Source: Sitta carolinensis (Eukaryota; Chordata; Aves; Passeriformes; Sittidae). Taken from it: DNA of 64,000 nucleotides. The notes beneath the pieces are model-generated. The model had not been told where the DNA came from, searched no databases, and worked only from the letters and a program-made list of their open reading frames with translations. The translations under genes were made by a program, and so were the position numbers. The stretch is taken from assembly GCA_032173965.1 (NCBI GenBank), contig CM063287.1, positions 9,119,859-9,183,858 of the forward strand, read 5' to 3'. Of this stretch, positions 13,871 through 27,089 are shown in pieces. Numbering within the stretch: the stretch's first letter is position 1; every line of letters starts with the position of its first letter.

Positions 13871-14422
13871 CCCGTTGCCAGAATAAATATGCCACCTCCT
13901 AAATGAGAGCTTATGCATCTTTCCACAACCTACTCTCATCACTTAGGATATGCAAATTTGTTAAAATGACATGAAATTTTTGGTAGCCATGACACATTAA
14001 AATGCAAACAAATAAACACCTTTCTTCCTCTCACTGTTATTTTCTTGCTATTAATTGAATGAATTTAACGTTCTAAAAGGAAAATGAGCTCATTGTTACA
14101 GTTCTGACACATAGGGTCTAAGTTCAAGTTTCATATCTAGCACAGTCAGTCTATAAATAATCAGCCCAAGACCATTACATTCATATAAAAGTAATCAAAA
14201 GATACTGATGAGATCATGAGTGATGTTGGTTAAATTTATAAACCTCTCTTAGTTCTGTACTTCCAGGCTGAAAGTGACACTGTACTGTCTGGTTTAAGGA
14301 ATTTGACGAATAACATGAGTTGTAACTCATCTGTTTACACATCTCTTTTATATATTGCAGCTCCACTAAGCAGCTATGCTAAACCTCAGCAGTGTGCAGG
14401 AGAATGGTGAAACCTGGGTAGG

Positions 14423-14612
14423 ATCATAGAATGGTTTGTGTTGGAAGGGACCTTTAAAGCTCATCTAGTCTAAACCTCTGCAATGAGCAAGGACATCTTC
14501 AACTAGATCAGGTTGCTCCTGAATGTTTCCAGGGACAGGGCACCTACAGCTTCTCAGGGCAGCCCATGCCAGTATTTCACCACCCTCACCAGAAAAAATT
14601 TAGTCTGATAAA
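14423..14612 (-). mobile_element. CR1 LINE 3' end, reverse orientation
   Basis: It begins on the plus strand with atcatagaatggtttgtgtt then ggaagggacctttaaagctc, the reverse complement of the CR1 3' end. It continues through gaccaggttgctc-like and ttccagggacagggc-like sequence to ccaccctcaccagaaaaaat. About 190 bp, moderately diverged. No open reading frame remains. Confidence 0.9.
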
Positions 14613-17600
14613 CACATAGCATTTAAAAGAATTTGTAACTCAACTGATTCAGAAGATACACCCACAGAGCAGAAGGAAAACATTCCCCATTCATAGAAAG
14701 GAAAATCAAGATTTAGAGATGTGACTACAAGCATTATATCAAGTTAAGCCCCTTGGGTTTGAACCCTCCCTAATATGGATAACAAGAAGAGAAACACTCA
14801 GCTATGATCTTATCTCCAAAGGAATTAAGAAATTACAATGTCAGGAAAACAGAGGGAAAGCAGACACCAAATATCTACCAGTCTTAGCATTTCCACAGTG
14901 GCTTTAAAACAGACAACAAAGTGCTTTCCCAACAAAATGTGGTGCCATTTTTTACACACAGGTAAAGAGATGGTACTTTCATCCCATCAGAAAAAAATGC
15001 TAGTCTACACACCAAAAATCTCAGAGCATTTGCCTGCATGAATTATCTTGAGTTATTGTCATTCACTGTGGGTGGCAGCAGAGGTTTGGGGAATTCCTGG
15101 GAAAAAGAAGTAACTTCTCAGTTACAGCTCCTCCTGGCTTTAGTCTGCTAAAAAGTGTTTTATAGCATTCGCAGAAAAGGTGCTGCAGGTAACTGAAGAA
15201 AGGGGAACATTTTCTGCAGCTGCTAAGTAATTAAAGTTCCCGCTATCCATTTTACTAGCTTAGAGGCTTTTAAAGACCACTGCAAAATCCATTTACAATT
15301 CAGTAACTTTGCTTCTTTGGAGCTACGAATCACTCTCCTCGTTTTCTTCTGACAGGGATGGAAAATGAACAGCTAGTCCCTAGAATATCCAGGTATATTT
15401 AGATAGCCTACATTCACTTCAGCAGCATGATCTGGGATGGATGTGGTGCTGTGGAACATGACACAGATCTGTGTGAAGGATGCCATTTAGCAGCAGACAG
15501 GGAGTCAAAGTTATTTATGAAAGAACTAGTATTGTTCATTGTTTTGCCTGTAAAAATTATACATATAACTCAGAGCTGGGTGTGAATAATGAATAAATCA
15601 AGATTTTATAGTTTACTTGGTGTGGCTGAGAAAAATAATGAGACTTGTTTAGGCAGAGCAAAGAAACACTTGTGTTCTCCCCATAAGTCTCCTGGCTGGT
15701 CTGAATGCTGTGGACATCCTCGTGTGAATGTCCTGCTTACAAGACTGTAACAGGACTTGTTGAAACAGGGGATGTATGAAAATGAAACATGCTCCTTTCA
15801 CTGCCACGTCTGACCAAGTTCAGCTGTTCAGTACTGGAATGGCATGAATGCAAAGACTACAGGTGAACCAAAGCCCTCGCTAGAGATAGCTCTGAACCAC
15901 CCCAGCACTTTGGCCACAGGGGCTGATGTAGCCCCTGGATTTTACTCAGGTAAGTGTATGATACTGTGACTGCAGGTGGCTTTTCCTGTCATTTCTCTTG
16001 GCAATGCAAGGGTGTGCCTCAAACCATTCTCAGAAGGGAATCCCACAACTCAGCAACTCCCACACTGGACTAAGTGATGAGGTACTTCCCTTGTTAGTGG
16101 TGGAGATCCAACTGGCCAGGGTGTACCCCAGCCTTTCCCTTGGATTGCTGTGTCCAGAGGAAACCTGAGTATCCAGGCAGTCTTATACCAAAGTAGTGCT
16201 TGTCCTTAACCTAGAAAACAAGATATGTGTCAACAGATTTTCTATTACAAGAATGTAAATACTCAGCTTTGAAGCAATTTATCTCCAAAACATGTAGGAC
16301 TACTGCTGTATTCCCACTTACATTTTCCATTGGCTATCTACTCTTTGCCTGGTGAGATTTCTACAATCAGTGTGTGTATGATGGTTCACAAATCAAGTAG
16401 TTTAACCTGGTGAGAGCCCAAAGATTGTCTCTTCATTCCTACTAGCTCTACCTATGAGCACTGTGCTCTCACCATCTTCTCCCACACTTTCTAGTACTTT
16501 ATCTCAAAATGCTGTACTTACTTGGCTTTTTATTTAAAACAGTCTATCAATAAGATAAATCAAGAGAACTGCATAGCAAGAATCTCAACAATAGATGTTA
16601 AATTGAGGAATGAATAAAATATCTGAGAAAGGACTTTCACATCTGCTGACTAAGATTAGACAGTCCGAAATTATTGCAGTGAATGCTGAACTACAAATTA
16701 AGTGACAGAAAAATCCCTTCTCATGCTGTGGCTTTAAGATGATGTGGGGCCTTTAAACAGAGATGTTCAAATACTGTCTAAGTGTCTTTGGTACAAAACT
16801 AATGTGTGAAAACAAAAAAGGCAATGCAGCACCACTGCACAATGTATTTTTTGAAAATATACACTCCAGTCAGTCTCATGGACAGAAATTCATGGAGACA
16901 AATTAATGTAGTTCAGCACTTGAGGAAATTCAGACAGCAGAATTTCTTTGAGATCCCACATAGACAAAGAAGGCGTGGGGGACTATCATGCCAAGAGGCA
17001 AAATATTATTTTTCTATTCAATGAGAACTGACAAGGAAGAAGACGATGTGTTTAGAAACAAAAGAAAGCATGGAAAGAATGTTGAGGAAGAAAATAGAAA
17101 CTTCTGTTCAAAAGACAGGAGGAAAAAGTGCAAAGCACATTGTATAATAAAATTATGAAGAGCAGATTGACTTTACTGCTCAGACTCAAGGATCTGTTTT
17201 AAAAACTGCTGAGTCTTGACTTGAATGGAAATTTAAGAGGAGTTCCTTTCAGATTATGAAAGGTGGAGCTTACGAGGTTAAGGTCAAGACACACATAGTG
17301 CTTTCTCTCTTTTCATCAACCACAGTTCTGAAGATGTGTGCAGAATAAAGCAGCAGTATTGGTATATATTTAAGTAAGTAAAAGGAAAATGCTGAATTGT
17401 TTAACCTTGGTACCCTTAAACAACATCAAGATAAGAGCTCAGTGACAATTGCCATCATTTACTGTTTCCCAAGTAATGGAAGTTAACAACTGGAAAGCCA
17501 CTGAGTAAAAAAGAACACTTTAAATAGGGACTTGAAGACACTGCTGCATTATCTCAGCTCATGCAGAATCTTGTTTTTAAACACCTCACTGTTTCTCTGA

Positions 17601-17632
17601 TAGCGTTCATAAACAGATGGACTTCTTCACAC

Positions 17633-17648
17633 TTTTTTTTTTTTTTTC
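17633..17648 (+). repeat. Poly(T) run, 16 bases
   Basis: Uninterrupted T run in noncoding sequence. Confidence 0.85.
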
Positions 17649-20600
17649 CTGATGAAAACATGTTCCTATACAGACATATTGATCCCTTGGGGAGAAATCT
17701 GTGATGCAAATAGGTTTTAGCATTGCTTAGTGAACAGGCCACAGAACTGGCACTGACTGGGACACAGGGCTCTGGGACAATACAAACAGAAAGCTTAATC
17801 AAAATGCAAAATCAGCATTTTCCAGTGCACTTCAGTTTTGGGAGACAATTTGAAGCACTTGCTACAGAGATTTGATTTTCAGAGACCAGGCAAACACCAA
17901 AGGGAGCCTCAGGGACATATCTTTTTGCCCCCTGAGGTTGGTGTCAGTACTGAAGACCAAACAACATGACAAAACCCAGCAGAAAAGCACTCTTCTTCAA
18001 CGACCTAAGCAGCACCTTGCTTGTCAGGTGCTTGAGAGAAACCCTGCTGCTGTTTGGCTTTTGCACTCAAGAGTTCCTTTAGCCAGGATGAATCCATTGC
18101 TGTGACTGCACCACCCATTACAAACGGAGTGCAATGGAGCTGAATGATTGTGCAGGTGCCTGGCAGGCATTTAACAAACAGGCATTTTTGTGTGGTGGAA
18201 CCTTCGAATGCTTGGGCTCCAATGCCTCCTAGAGCAGGTGTAAATTATCAGCCCTGGGTGCCTGTGCTGTACAAGCATCTGGGAGCAATCAGCTCTTAAA
18301 GAAACATCCCAGATGCAGACTGAGTGACAGAAACTGGGCCTGGTGTGAGAGCTTCTTGGGAGAACTGAGGCAGTTGTGGCTGTGGGGCTGCAGAAGGCAG
18401 ACCAGTCACGTTCATCTGAAGATCACGCGCAGGCACACAGTGACCTGATTCCTCTGGTAACGTGTTCAGAGCCTGACCAGATGGCATTGTGAGTCTAAGG
18501 TGCTTATCCTATAGGAAATCTGTCCTTAGCTCCCTTGTGGAGCACCAGCCTGAAAATGTGGGATTAAATCCCTCACCCTTTAAGATATTCACAGTCAGTA
18601 TGTCTGAAACACACAAACAGATGTTGGCACAAAGGTTGAATGACATTGTGAACAAACAAACCCATGCCCAGATACTGAGCTTTTCTGGCAGAGATCCCAC
18701 CACTGAGACACTGAAAACTGAAGTAATTTCTGGGATCTTTGTGCTGATAGCATTGCTCTGAGATATTTTGCTGACAGCAAAGCATGATGGAACAGTTGTG
18801 TTCAAAACCAAGCAATGAGTGCTCTAAGTCTTATTATATGGAAGGCTACTGGGAACCACAGGCATACGTGGATTGGAACCAACCCCCTCGCTCCTGTTAT
18901 CTCTTTGCTTCCCAACAGCAATTAAAAAAAATGAGTTCTGAAGAGTAATCAGCTATGGTAAAGATAACTGCTTACATCTATTGACAACTGAGGTAAAAAA
19001 GACTGTGTTTTTTCCCCCCTAATCTACAAGAGAGAGAAAAGACACAAGCTTTGGATAAATTCTTCTCAGAACAAGCTTCAGTAAAAATTGCACATGCATC
19101 CAACCTGTCTCCACAATCTGACAATATTTTCCTAAAGCTGTTCATGAGGGAGTAGTTGGCAATAACTTTGGTCAAAACAGAGCCAGGCAACAGGGCCTCA
19201 GACCTGATCCAACGAATTCTGAAGTCACCATGTGTCTTCTACTCAGTTTTGGCAAGAGTTAGGTCTGTATCTACAAAGGAAATATTTATACTTCTGCTTT
19301 TATATTTCAGAAAGTTTATTGTTTGAGATGAGATTGTTCATGGAGGACTGTAGTTTTCCTTGGCAAATGGGATCACAAGAAGTTGCCCCTGTAGTCCACA
19401 CTTTGGATAAACAGAACTTCTCCAGAGGCAAAATCCTGAATTCCTTGAGGGTATCTAGGCCTTTGCATCAGTTGTGAGCTAGCCTAGAGAGCTAAAAAGC
19501 CAACATCAAGAGCCCCATTACACCTTTTGGGATAATATTTCATATAAAGAATATATATATTTATTTCTCCTACTCCCCACTTAGAAAAAGAGATCCCAAA
19601 ACCTGCCTCTACACCAACAGTCCTTGTCAGCAGGGATCATTTCTCCTGTGCTCCTGACAATTCACAGTCATAGTGCCAAATAAAACAGACTGATTTGGTG
19701 TTAGCTGGTGGTATTAAGCTGTAAACAAAGTGAGGAGCCACCTGGCTCACTTAATTGACAGGGTCAGACCAGCATTCAACATCTGTTCTGTCAGGCATAG
19801 AGACACTTCAGAAACATCTTCTTTGCAACTTAAGGGCTGTGCAATTTTCTTGCTTGACAGCCGACTGCACACGAAAACACAAGATACAAGAAACGCATTT
19901 GTCAGCTTGGATACGATAAATTTACTATTTTATATAAGCATACAGCTTGTGTATTTTGAAAAGGCACTAAGCAAATATGTTTCTCTTCCAGTAATACCAG
20001 ACAAATACATGTAGAAGTGAAAGGAAAACAAAAGGAAGAACAGATACCTGTAAATGAAACCATGATCAGATGGTAGATCTGTTGTACCACATGGGGAAAT
20101 GGCCTGGTATATAGGAGTGAAACTCTGCTGAGGAATTACTTTCAAGAGGAACACACAACATTCTGATACCTCTATATGAAGCAAAAAACCATTTGGGCAG
20201 TATTCACGGTGCATGCTGAAATAATTTGGAGGTTCTTGCTTTATTCTGCTCAGCCAAGGATAGGACTTTAGACAAGTAGGATCTTTAACTGGAATATCCC
20301 CCAACCAGGGATTGAGGCCAGTCTGGGAAACCTAGTGAGTAAAAATACTTAAGTGCATTAAATTATGTCTTGTGATCTCTCCAGAGATCCAGAGTATTTC
20401 TGTAATGATTGTGATAATAGTCTCTGGGGCTTATACTTTTGTTATCAGAGGGAATATTTTGTCTGAAGGAGGGTTGGAGAGTTTGGAGTAATCTGTTTGG
20501 AGGGTGTAAGGCAAAGAAGAAAATCATGGAGCTTTTTTCAGGTATAAAAGAAAAGGGCTTAAACTCACATTAGAGAACAGAATCCTCAAACCTGTTAGTG

Positions 20601-23600
20601 ATGCTTTATATAGAGCTAAAAACACATGGCCATATTTTACAGAGAAAAACCCTGCTGTAAACAATATCAAAAATGCTTTTTACATTTACTTGTCATTTAT
20701 ATTCTACAGATTTCTTCTTTGAGCTCCACAAAACAATAGAAAGAAAATGTGTTGGCCCCCTGACCAGCAATGGAACAGTGAAACAGCTCCTTCACCTCCT
20801 GATTCAGAGGTCTTGAAAGAAGGACTGATAGTTCATTTTTTCTTGATATAAAAAATGCTATGCATGGTCAGGTCTTCAAAAATTGGAAGCTGAGTCTCAG
20901 ATCTACCTAATCTCAAAAGCAATATGAAAATAAAGTAATAGCAAGCATACAGAAGACCCAGAAATTGGTTCAATTGCTCAGCACAATAGAAACATTTCCA
21001 GTAAGTGCAGGACCCTGACTAAGTGCCCATAAACCTGACCTTTTGGAATTGCATTTGCCTGTGTGAGTTACAACAGACCTCTGACTGTTCCCATTCAACT
21101 CCCCCAAATTGTGAAGGGCACCAAAAGCATTTCTATCATACTGACAATTATGTTAAAAGAAAGAGTAGTACTATGAGTACTGACAGAAAAATTACTATTT
21201 GCAATTTGCAATTTCCCCAGCAGCAGAAAAGGTTTCTACTCCTCCTCATATTCAGTAGAAGGAAAACTGAATTTATGAACAACCAAGTAATTCAGTTTTA
21301 AGGACTCTCCCCCAGGCAGAGAAATAGCAGCAATGCAGAGGACAGTTAGGAAAGAACAGAAGATACATGACTAAAGTATCAGCAGTGCTTCAGTTGCTCT
21401 GTTATTCAGCCCTTTGGTATTATTCTTAGCATTTATGTCATGCTCCAGTAAGCTTTGTTTATTGAGGTGTCCGTTGTCTTGAAAGTACAGCTGCCTTCTG
21501 GCTTCAGAGGAACAGATGAAATCTGATTAGGTTTAGTATCTTTTCAGTATGCTCTTTAATAACCACCTGATGACATTCTTAAGGAAGTTAAAGACCAGGC
21601 TGCTTGGATTTTAAAGTCAGATTTAGCCCTCTTGGAAGACATATTGAAAAGCTTACTTGAATATGGCCCATCACCACTGTCTTAACAACCTGCTTATCTA
21701 GTTTCTCAGCCCCTTCTAAATGATGAGATTTTTATCATTTGTAGAAATATATTTCCAAGTGGATTGCAAGCACCGAGCACAAGTGCTGCAGGAAAAATCA
21801 TCAATGATTGATGACTATACAAACAAACACCTTTGTTAATAAAAAATAAATGATTCAAAGGAAAGGTTAAATATGCATGTATACTGATTACTAAAAACAA
21901 AGGCATCAAGACCTTCACCACTTTTTAGGCAATTTAGAAATGCAAACCAGTGCAATTCAGCTACCTCTTCAAGCTCTCCTCATTTTCTTACTTGAGGAGC
22001 TAAACCTCTGCTTGGTGCAGAGGAATATTCAACTGACACAAAGTCTGGTGGCAGCCAGACAACTTTGCCTGACCCTTTCTGACAGGTCAATACTATCAAA
22101 GGTGCCTGAGTGAAGGAATTAATAAAGAGTAGTGAAGCCTTTAAAAAAAAAGCAATGTACACTCATGTCCTATCTGCTTAAGATAGTGAAGCACTGTCAG
22201 TTGTGCATGTAGGCAGATGCTTTTCACCCTCCTCTCAGTCTGCTCATTTGAGCTGTGGAAGTGGTCCAGGATAAACCAGAGGGGGTCGCTGAGGACAAGG
22301 TCTGCAGTATTTCCTTATATCCATTTGAGTAATTTTAAAACCTGTACCTGTAAAACAAACATGAAAAAGAGAGAAAATGGAGAGATTTGTTTAATTGGGA
22401 GTATGGAGAATGGCACAAAACTTTAATGAAGTTCAGACATGTTTATATGGGCAGGCTTAGATTAGTAGTGGTCTGATTATAAATTGGGATGTGATGGTAA
22501 TATTTTTTTCTTTTCATTAGGTTGCTGGAGGTCACTCATTCCCAGCAGGCTAATTTTTCCTTTAGTGAGGGTACTCAATCATGGAAAGTTTGCTGCTGCA
22601 GGAAGTTTCTATAGTCAGGTGCAGGTCTTCATAGACACAGGATGGTGCTACTGTCTCTCCAGAGCCTGAGTTCTGCAACTGATATATTAAACAGTATCTT
22701 CCCTTACTATCATCACATTCTCTCCATTTCCGGGTCAGAAGCCATAGCCTGACATCGGCTTGAAGCGTTTGCTTTCTGGCACAGCAACAGTTTCTGATGG
22801 AATGACAACATTCTAGGAAATCAGTGGTTTTGCTTCAAAAGAAGTGGCCAGTGTGGTTATATATGGTTACACATAACCCTCTCCTCAAGCCACACTGAGC
22901 TGGTCTCCAAGTGGCTTTGCAGCTTGCCCAGGCACATGCCCAGCACAAAGAGCAGTGCAGAGCAATGCTGAAAAACAGTCCCTGTGCTTTGCCTGCATAC
23001 CATAAAGCAAGTAATATCCCCCTAAAAAAGACAGCACAAGTCACCAGGAATTTCATAGCAGCAATACAAACCAAACCAAATGACTGTACAATTCCAGTTA
23101 AGAATCGCACATTAAACAAAAGAATACAGCTTTGGGCAGCTTTTACAACACTCTCTCAGTAAGACTAGAAACCAATTCAGATCAAGCATTTTGATACAAG
23201 CAGATCCAAGGAAGTCATTTGCAGCAGAAAGATGCACCCTTTACGGAAGCAAATAAACACCAATCCCTGATCTAAAAAAGGTTTGGCTGCAGGTAAGGAC
23301 AGGCGATGATTACAGTAAGCATATTGGAATGCTCAGAGAACCAGGGCAGAGGGTAATGGGACAAGCAAAGATCATAAAGTGTTAGTGTGTTTGCAGCAGA
23401 GGAAAGCATTTCAGATTCCCTCTGCAGGAGATCGTTGTGGTGATTTTACAGGTGTTAATGGAGTGCTTCCTTTGTACTCCTTTCTCTCCCCTTCCATTGC
23501 TCCATGAGACCAGCATCACTGGACTTCATCCCCAGGAAAGAGCAGTCTGCTTTCAAAGGAACAAGCACACTTGTCAAAGAGTTTTCATGCCTGTTGCATG

Positions 23601-26600
23601 TAAAAAAGCCTGAAACACCCCTGTTTTGTCAGGTAGTAGAAAGTACTCAGGGTACACGATCAGGTAAGCAGAGCTGTGTGATCCAGCTCAGGCCAGGGGT
23701 GACAGAAGCCATCTCTGTGCCTCTGACATTGCACTCCCCAGGCCTTGTGTGCCAACTGGGACCCTGCCAGTGCTCCAGTCCTCAGTTACTACTACACCTG
23801 CTGATTAAATGAGGAGCCCCAGACAGCTATAAACCCTGACCCATAATAATTCTCCAATTTGTTCACTGCTCCTGGTACCAATGGGACTCTGCCTATAAAA
23901 CAGAGCCCATGATTCAACACTGGGAGACTGGACAGGAAGGAAAGGCTCCAGTTAAAGGAAATCTGTAGAGTTACACAAAGATTTCCCCCCAAGTTATCTA
24001 AATATAAAAAGTAATAAAGCATTTAAGATATTTTATCAGCTAGAATGTATTTGCTTGGAACTTCAAATTAGTAATTTTATGATTAAAAGATTAGAAAAAG
24101 GAAATAAAGTATTTTAGATCAAATTCTTTATCTTTAGAGTTTAACAAAAGTTATCAGTTAGACGTTTTATTGAATTTAGAAACATTAAGATTTAAGATGC
24201 TAAGATTCTAAAGAGTATACTAATCATTTTATCCTAGACTTGTTCATGGTTTAGCATTTTTTCCACTGGGGTCTCACTGAAACCAGGGATATTATGTACT
24301 TCTATTTGCACAGTCTTTAGACATATTTAGGACAAATTCAATCTCAGTTAATTCTTGTTTCTGGTAGAGCTGTGGGTTCAAAAATTGGATTTTTGGGAAT
24401 TTACAGAATCACACTTTGGCTGATCTCTCGAAACATGAAGATAAATGCAGCCACAGATGAATGCTGGTGGAATACAGCAGGGCAAAGCAAGGATAATATT
24501 TCACTTTTGCAACTGTTCTTATCAATGAGGAACATTGATACTCCTTTAATCAGGCTTGATCATATTTCTCTTGATTGTTTTATACTATGGGCATTAATGG
24601 GATTCTAATTCCTTCTAATATTATTTCTTCCTGATCCAAATACTCAGTAGGTTTCCTAAGAAAAAGAGAACAAGTTCTCAGTGATACAACGAAGATAAAA
24701 TTTACCTACATGGAAAAATCTGTGAAGTTTGCAGATGGAAAAAACCCCAGATTGCTGTGATTTCTCTCTAATTATTACCTAATTCATCTAATGAAACTGT
24801 AAATATTTTTACCTTTGTGTGGTTTTTTCTTGAGTTTGGGTACTTTTGAGCAGCAGAGTCTCCTAACTTTCTGACCTAAGGGTGAAAAATAATACATTAT
24901 CACTGCAGACAGGTAATACAAATAACTGTACATATACAGTAAATATGTCAGAGTCCACAGACATTTTGCTTACTGTATTTACAACTGACATCCTTGTATG
25001 GAGAGATCTGTAAAACAAAGGATTATCATGACTGATTTTTAGATCTCTGCACAGCTTTGTCCCTAGTGTGGAACTTATTTCCTCTTTTCAATCATTACTC
25101 ATTGATATATCAGATACATGTGAAGATTTCTGTATCCTTCAAAATGTCACACTGGCAGGCAATACAATTATAGTTACACCACTTTAAGAGAATATAAAAA
25201 ATTACCAATAGGAAAAAAGAGCAACTCTGTCTCCAGATGCTCATGAGTGTAGAATAAATTGCTTTGGAAGGGCAAAGCCACTAAAACATTCCCTCCCCAC
25301 CACATCTAAATAAGTGAGCTGTTGACTGCAGCTGACGTAGTACATGCTGGCCACAATAAAGGGGAAAAGAAAGGTTTACTCTGGAGCTGAGGTGGAGCAG
25401 AAAGAACAGATGATTTTTTACCCACAAAATCTAACATATGGTCAATGTTTCTGGAAATCACTGAGGCACAGTTTACAGCCTAGGCTGGTGATGGAGGCTG
25501 AGCTACCTTATCACCATAATTTAGTTCTATGTAACAGGTCTAACATGCAAAGTACATTTATCTTGCACAACCAGACACTTTTACTTTCACGTCAGCACTT
25601 GCAGATAAGGAACAGTGTCCTTTGCACGTTTCTCCCCCACCTTCTGACTCACAGAAGTACCATGCACATCAACAAAAATGGAACACTATTACAGCAACTT
25701 GCAGGTATTTATATGTATTTTATTGACATGGCCATCTCCTGTCCTTCCTGGACAGGCTTCCTTTATGCTCCTGAAGACACATCTAAAAGTTCTCCAACTC
25801 CCTTTGCACTTTTCCTAAAGTTTTCCTCAAGGGTAATGGTAAAACTTGAATAAAAAGAAGTAGAAAAGGCAAAGGGAGCAGAAGGGCTTCAGGTACCACT
25901 GCTCTGGCAAATAACTCCATCATTCAGCACAGACTCCAGTAAAGGAGAAAACTGGGCAGCTGATGTAACCAATTAGAAAAACAGCTTCCATGTTTCTCCA
26001 TGCTTGCATTTACACATAAAGGAATTCTTACAAGGTTTCTAGAAAATATCAAGCAGGGCAAGTCTGCTGGTCCTGACCTTTGGAAACTTAGCTTGTTTGT
26101 TTTTTCTTATCTCACATTTACTCTCAACATCTTATATAAAGTACACATTGTGAAAAATCACAGTGAGCCTTAGAGATTAACAATACCAAACCTCAAATCT
26201 GCACAGTTAACTCTAGATTGCACCCCTCAATTTAAAAACTCTACTGAACTGTCCTTCTGCAAATGCATAATGATGTGCAAAGATGTGGCTATAGACAGAT
26301 AGAAAAGCCTCTGTTTTCAAGATTTTAACTGCTCTGTGAATTTGGAATACTGCAAAATGGTAACTAAGTGCCTCAAGGTACTACAACTGAAGTGTGGAAT
26401 ATCAGTGGTAAAAAACCCCAACCAACCAACAAAAAAACAAAGGAAAAAAGTTTAGACTGATTGTAGGTCAGAAGAGTTCCTCTCACTTGTTTCACTGTTC
26501 TATAAAGAACTTCTCATATAATCTGTTAGCCTGACTGATCCATATTCCCTTATTTCATAAGGGTAGAAACTTTTTCCATTAACACACTTCCCACTACTGA

Positions 26601-26933
26601 GAAAATTTTTACATTGGTGGATGGTTGGTTATGGACTGGGAAAATGTAACAGGAAGCATGTACAGAAGAGCAGATTTCAGAACACACATTAAGGGAAAAG
26701 TTAATCATGCTGTGCAACAGGCAATAACGGAGGAAACACTACTGTACAAACCAAAGCACTGATATGCTACCACATTCTGCAGTCTAAGTCCTTTTCTAAG
26801 TTCAATCTTTCTTTTCATTGGCAAGCTCTGTTTGTTTCCTTTAATTAAAATCAACATAGTAAATAAGCATTTTATATCAAAAAAGGAAATTACAGGAAAA
26901 AAGAAATGTTTTAGAAGATTGTGTATACTGTAC

Positions 26934-27003
26934 CTTCTGCAGCAAACACATTGAGGCACAGAAGACAGACAAACAAAAAGCCACAAAGTGCCAGGAGCTT
27001 CAT
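26934..27003 (-). CDS. GPR15LG: GPR15LG (C10orf99) exon 1, secretory signal peptide; partial
   Basis: GPR15 ligand, a small cationic secreted peptide of epithelia that attracts GPR15-positive lymphocytes. The ATG at 27003-27001 opens 23 codons plus one base, starting MKLLALCGFLFVCLLC and ending FAAE(G), then donor GAAG/gtacag. From memory the mouse protein starts MRLLALSGLLCMLLLC and ends its signal at SSEG, so length, hydrophobic pattern and the exon-ending EG all agree. Its position just downstream of GHITM and just upstream of CDHR1 on the same strand is the mammalian arrangement. The mature-peptide exon, which should begin in phase 1 with basic residues and contain CC and CxxC, was not found with confidence in 8.3-26.9 kb. 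The gene may be divergent or incomplete. Confidence 0.8.
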
Positions 27004-27077
27004 CCTTCCAACTAGTTACAAGATGTTTCCTAGGAGGCTGAAGGAGTGTCTTGGTCTTCTCCAGCACAGCCTCAGCT

Positions 27078-27084
27078 TTTTATA
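27078..27084 (-). promoter_or_regulatory. GPR15LG: TATA box of GPR15LG
   Basis: TATAAAA on the minus strand, about 75 bases before the ATG, which places a start site near 27050 and a 5' UTR of about 50 bases. A TATA promoter fits a tissue-restricted gene and contrasts with the CpG-island promoter of GHITM. Confidence 0.6.
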
Positions 27085-27089
27085 AGACA

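Larger units (their letters stand above)
8262..26933. other. Noncoding stretch between CDHR1 start and GPR15LG exon 1
   Basis: On current evidence this holds the upstream region of CDHR1 and the rest of GPR15LG. Two CR1 fragments are recognisable (about 9.4 and 14.5 kb). Two possible exons are noted at 20048-20331 and about 22721-22816. The longest open frames (plus 10833-11339, plus 25344-25853) resemble no family I know and fit chance expectation. Confidence 0.5.

Noticed and set aside
18489..18811. Open frames on both strands around 18.5-18.8 kb
   Set aside because: Neither strand gives a known protein, and no convincing splice signals flank them.
25344..25853. 169-codon plus-strand open frame
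   Set aside because: No family resemblance or codon-like pattern; within chance expectation.
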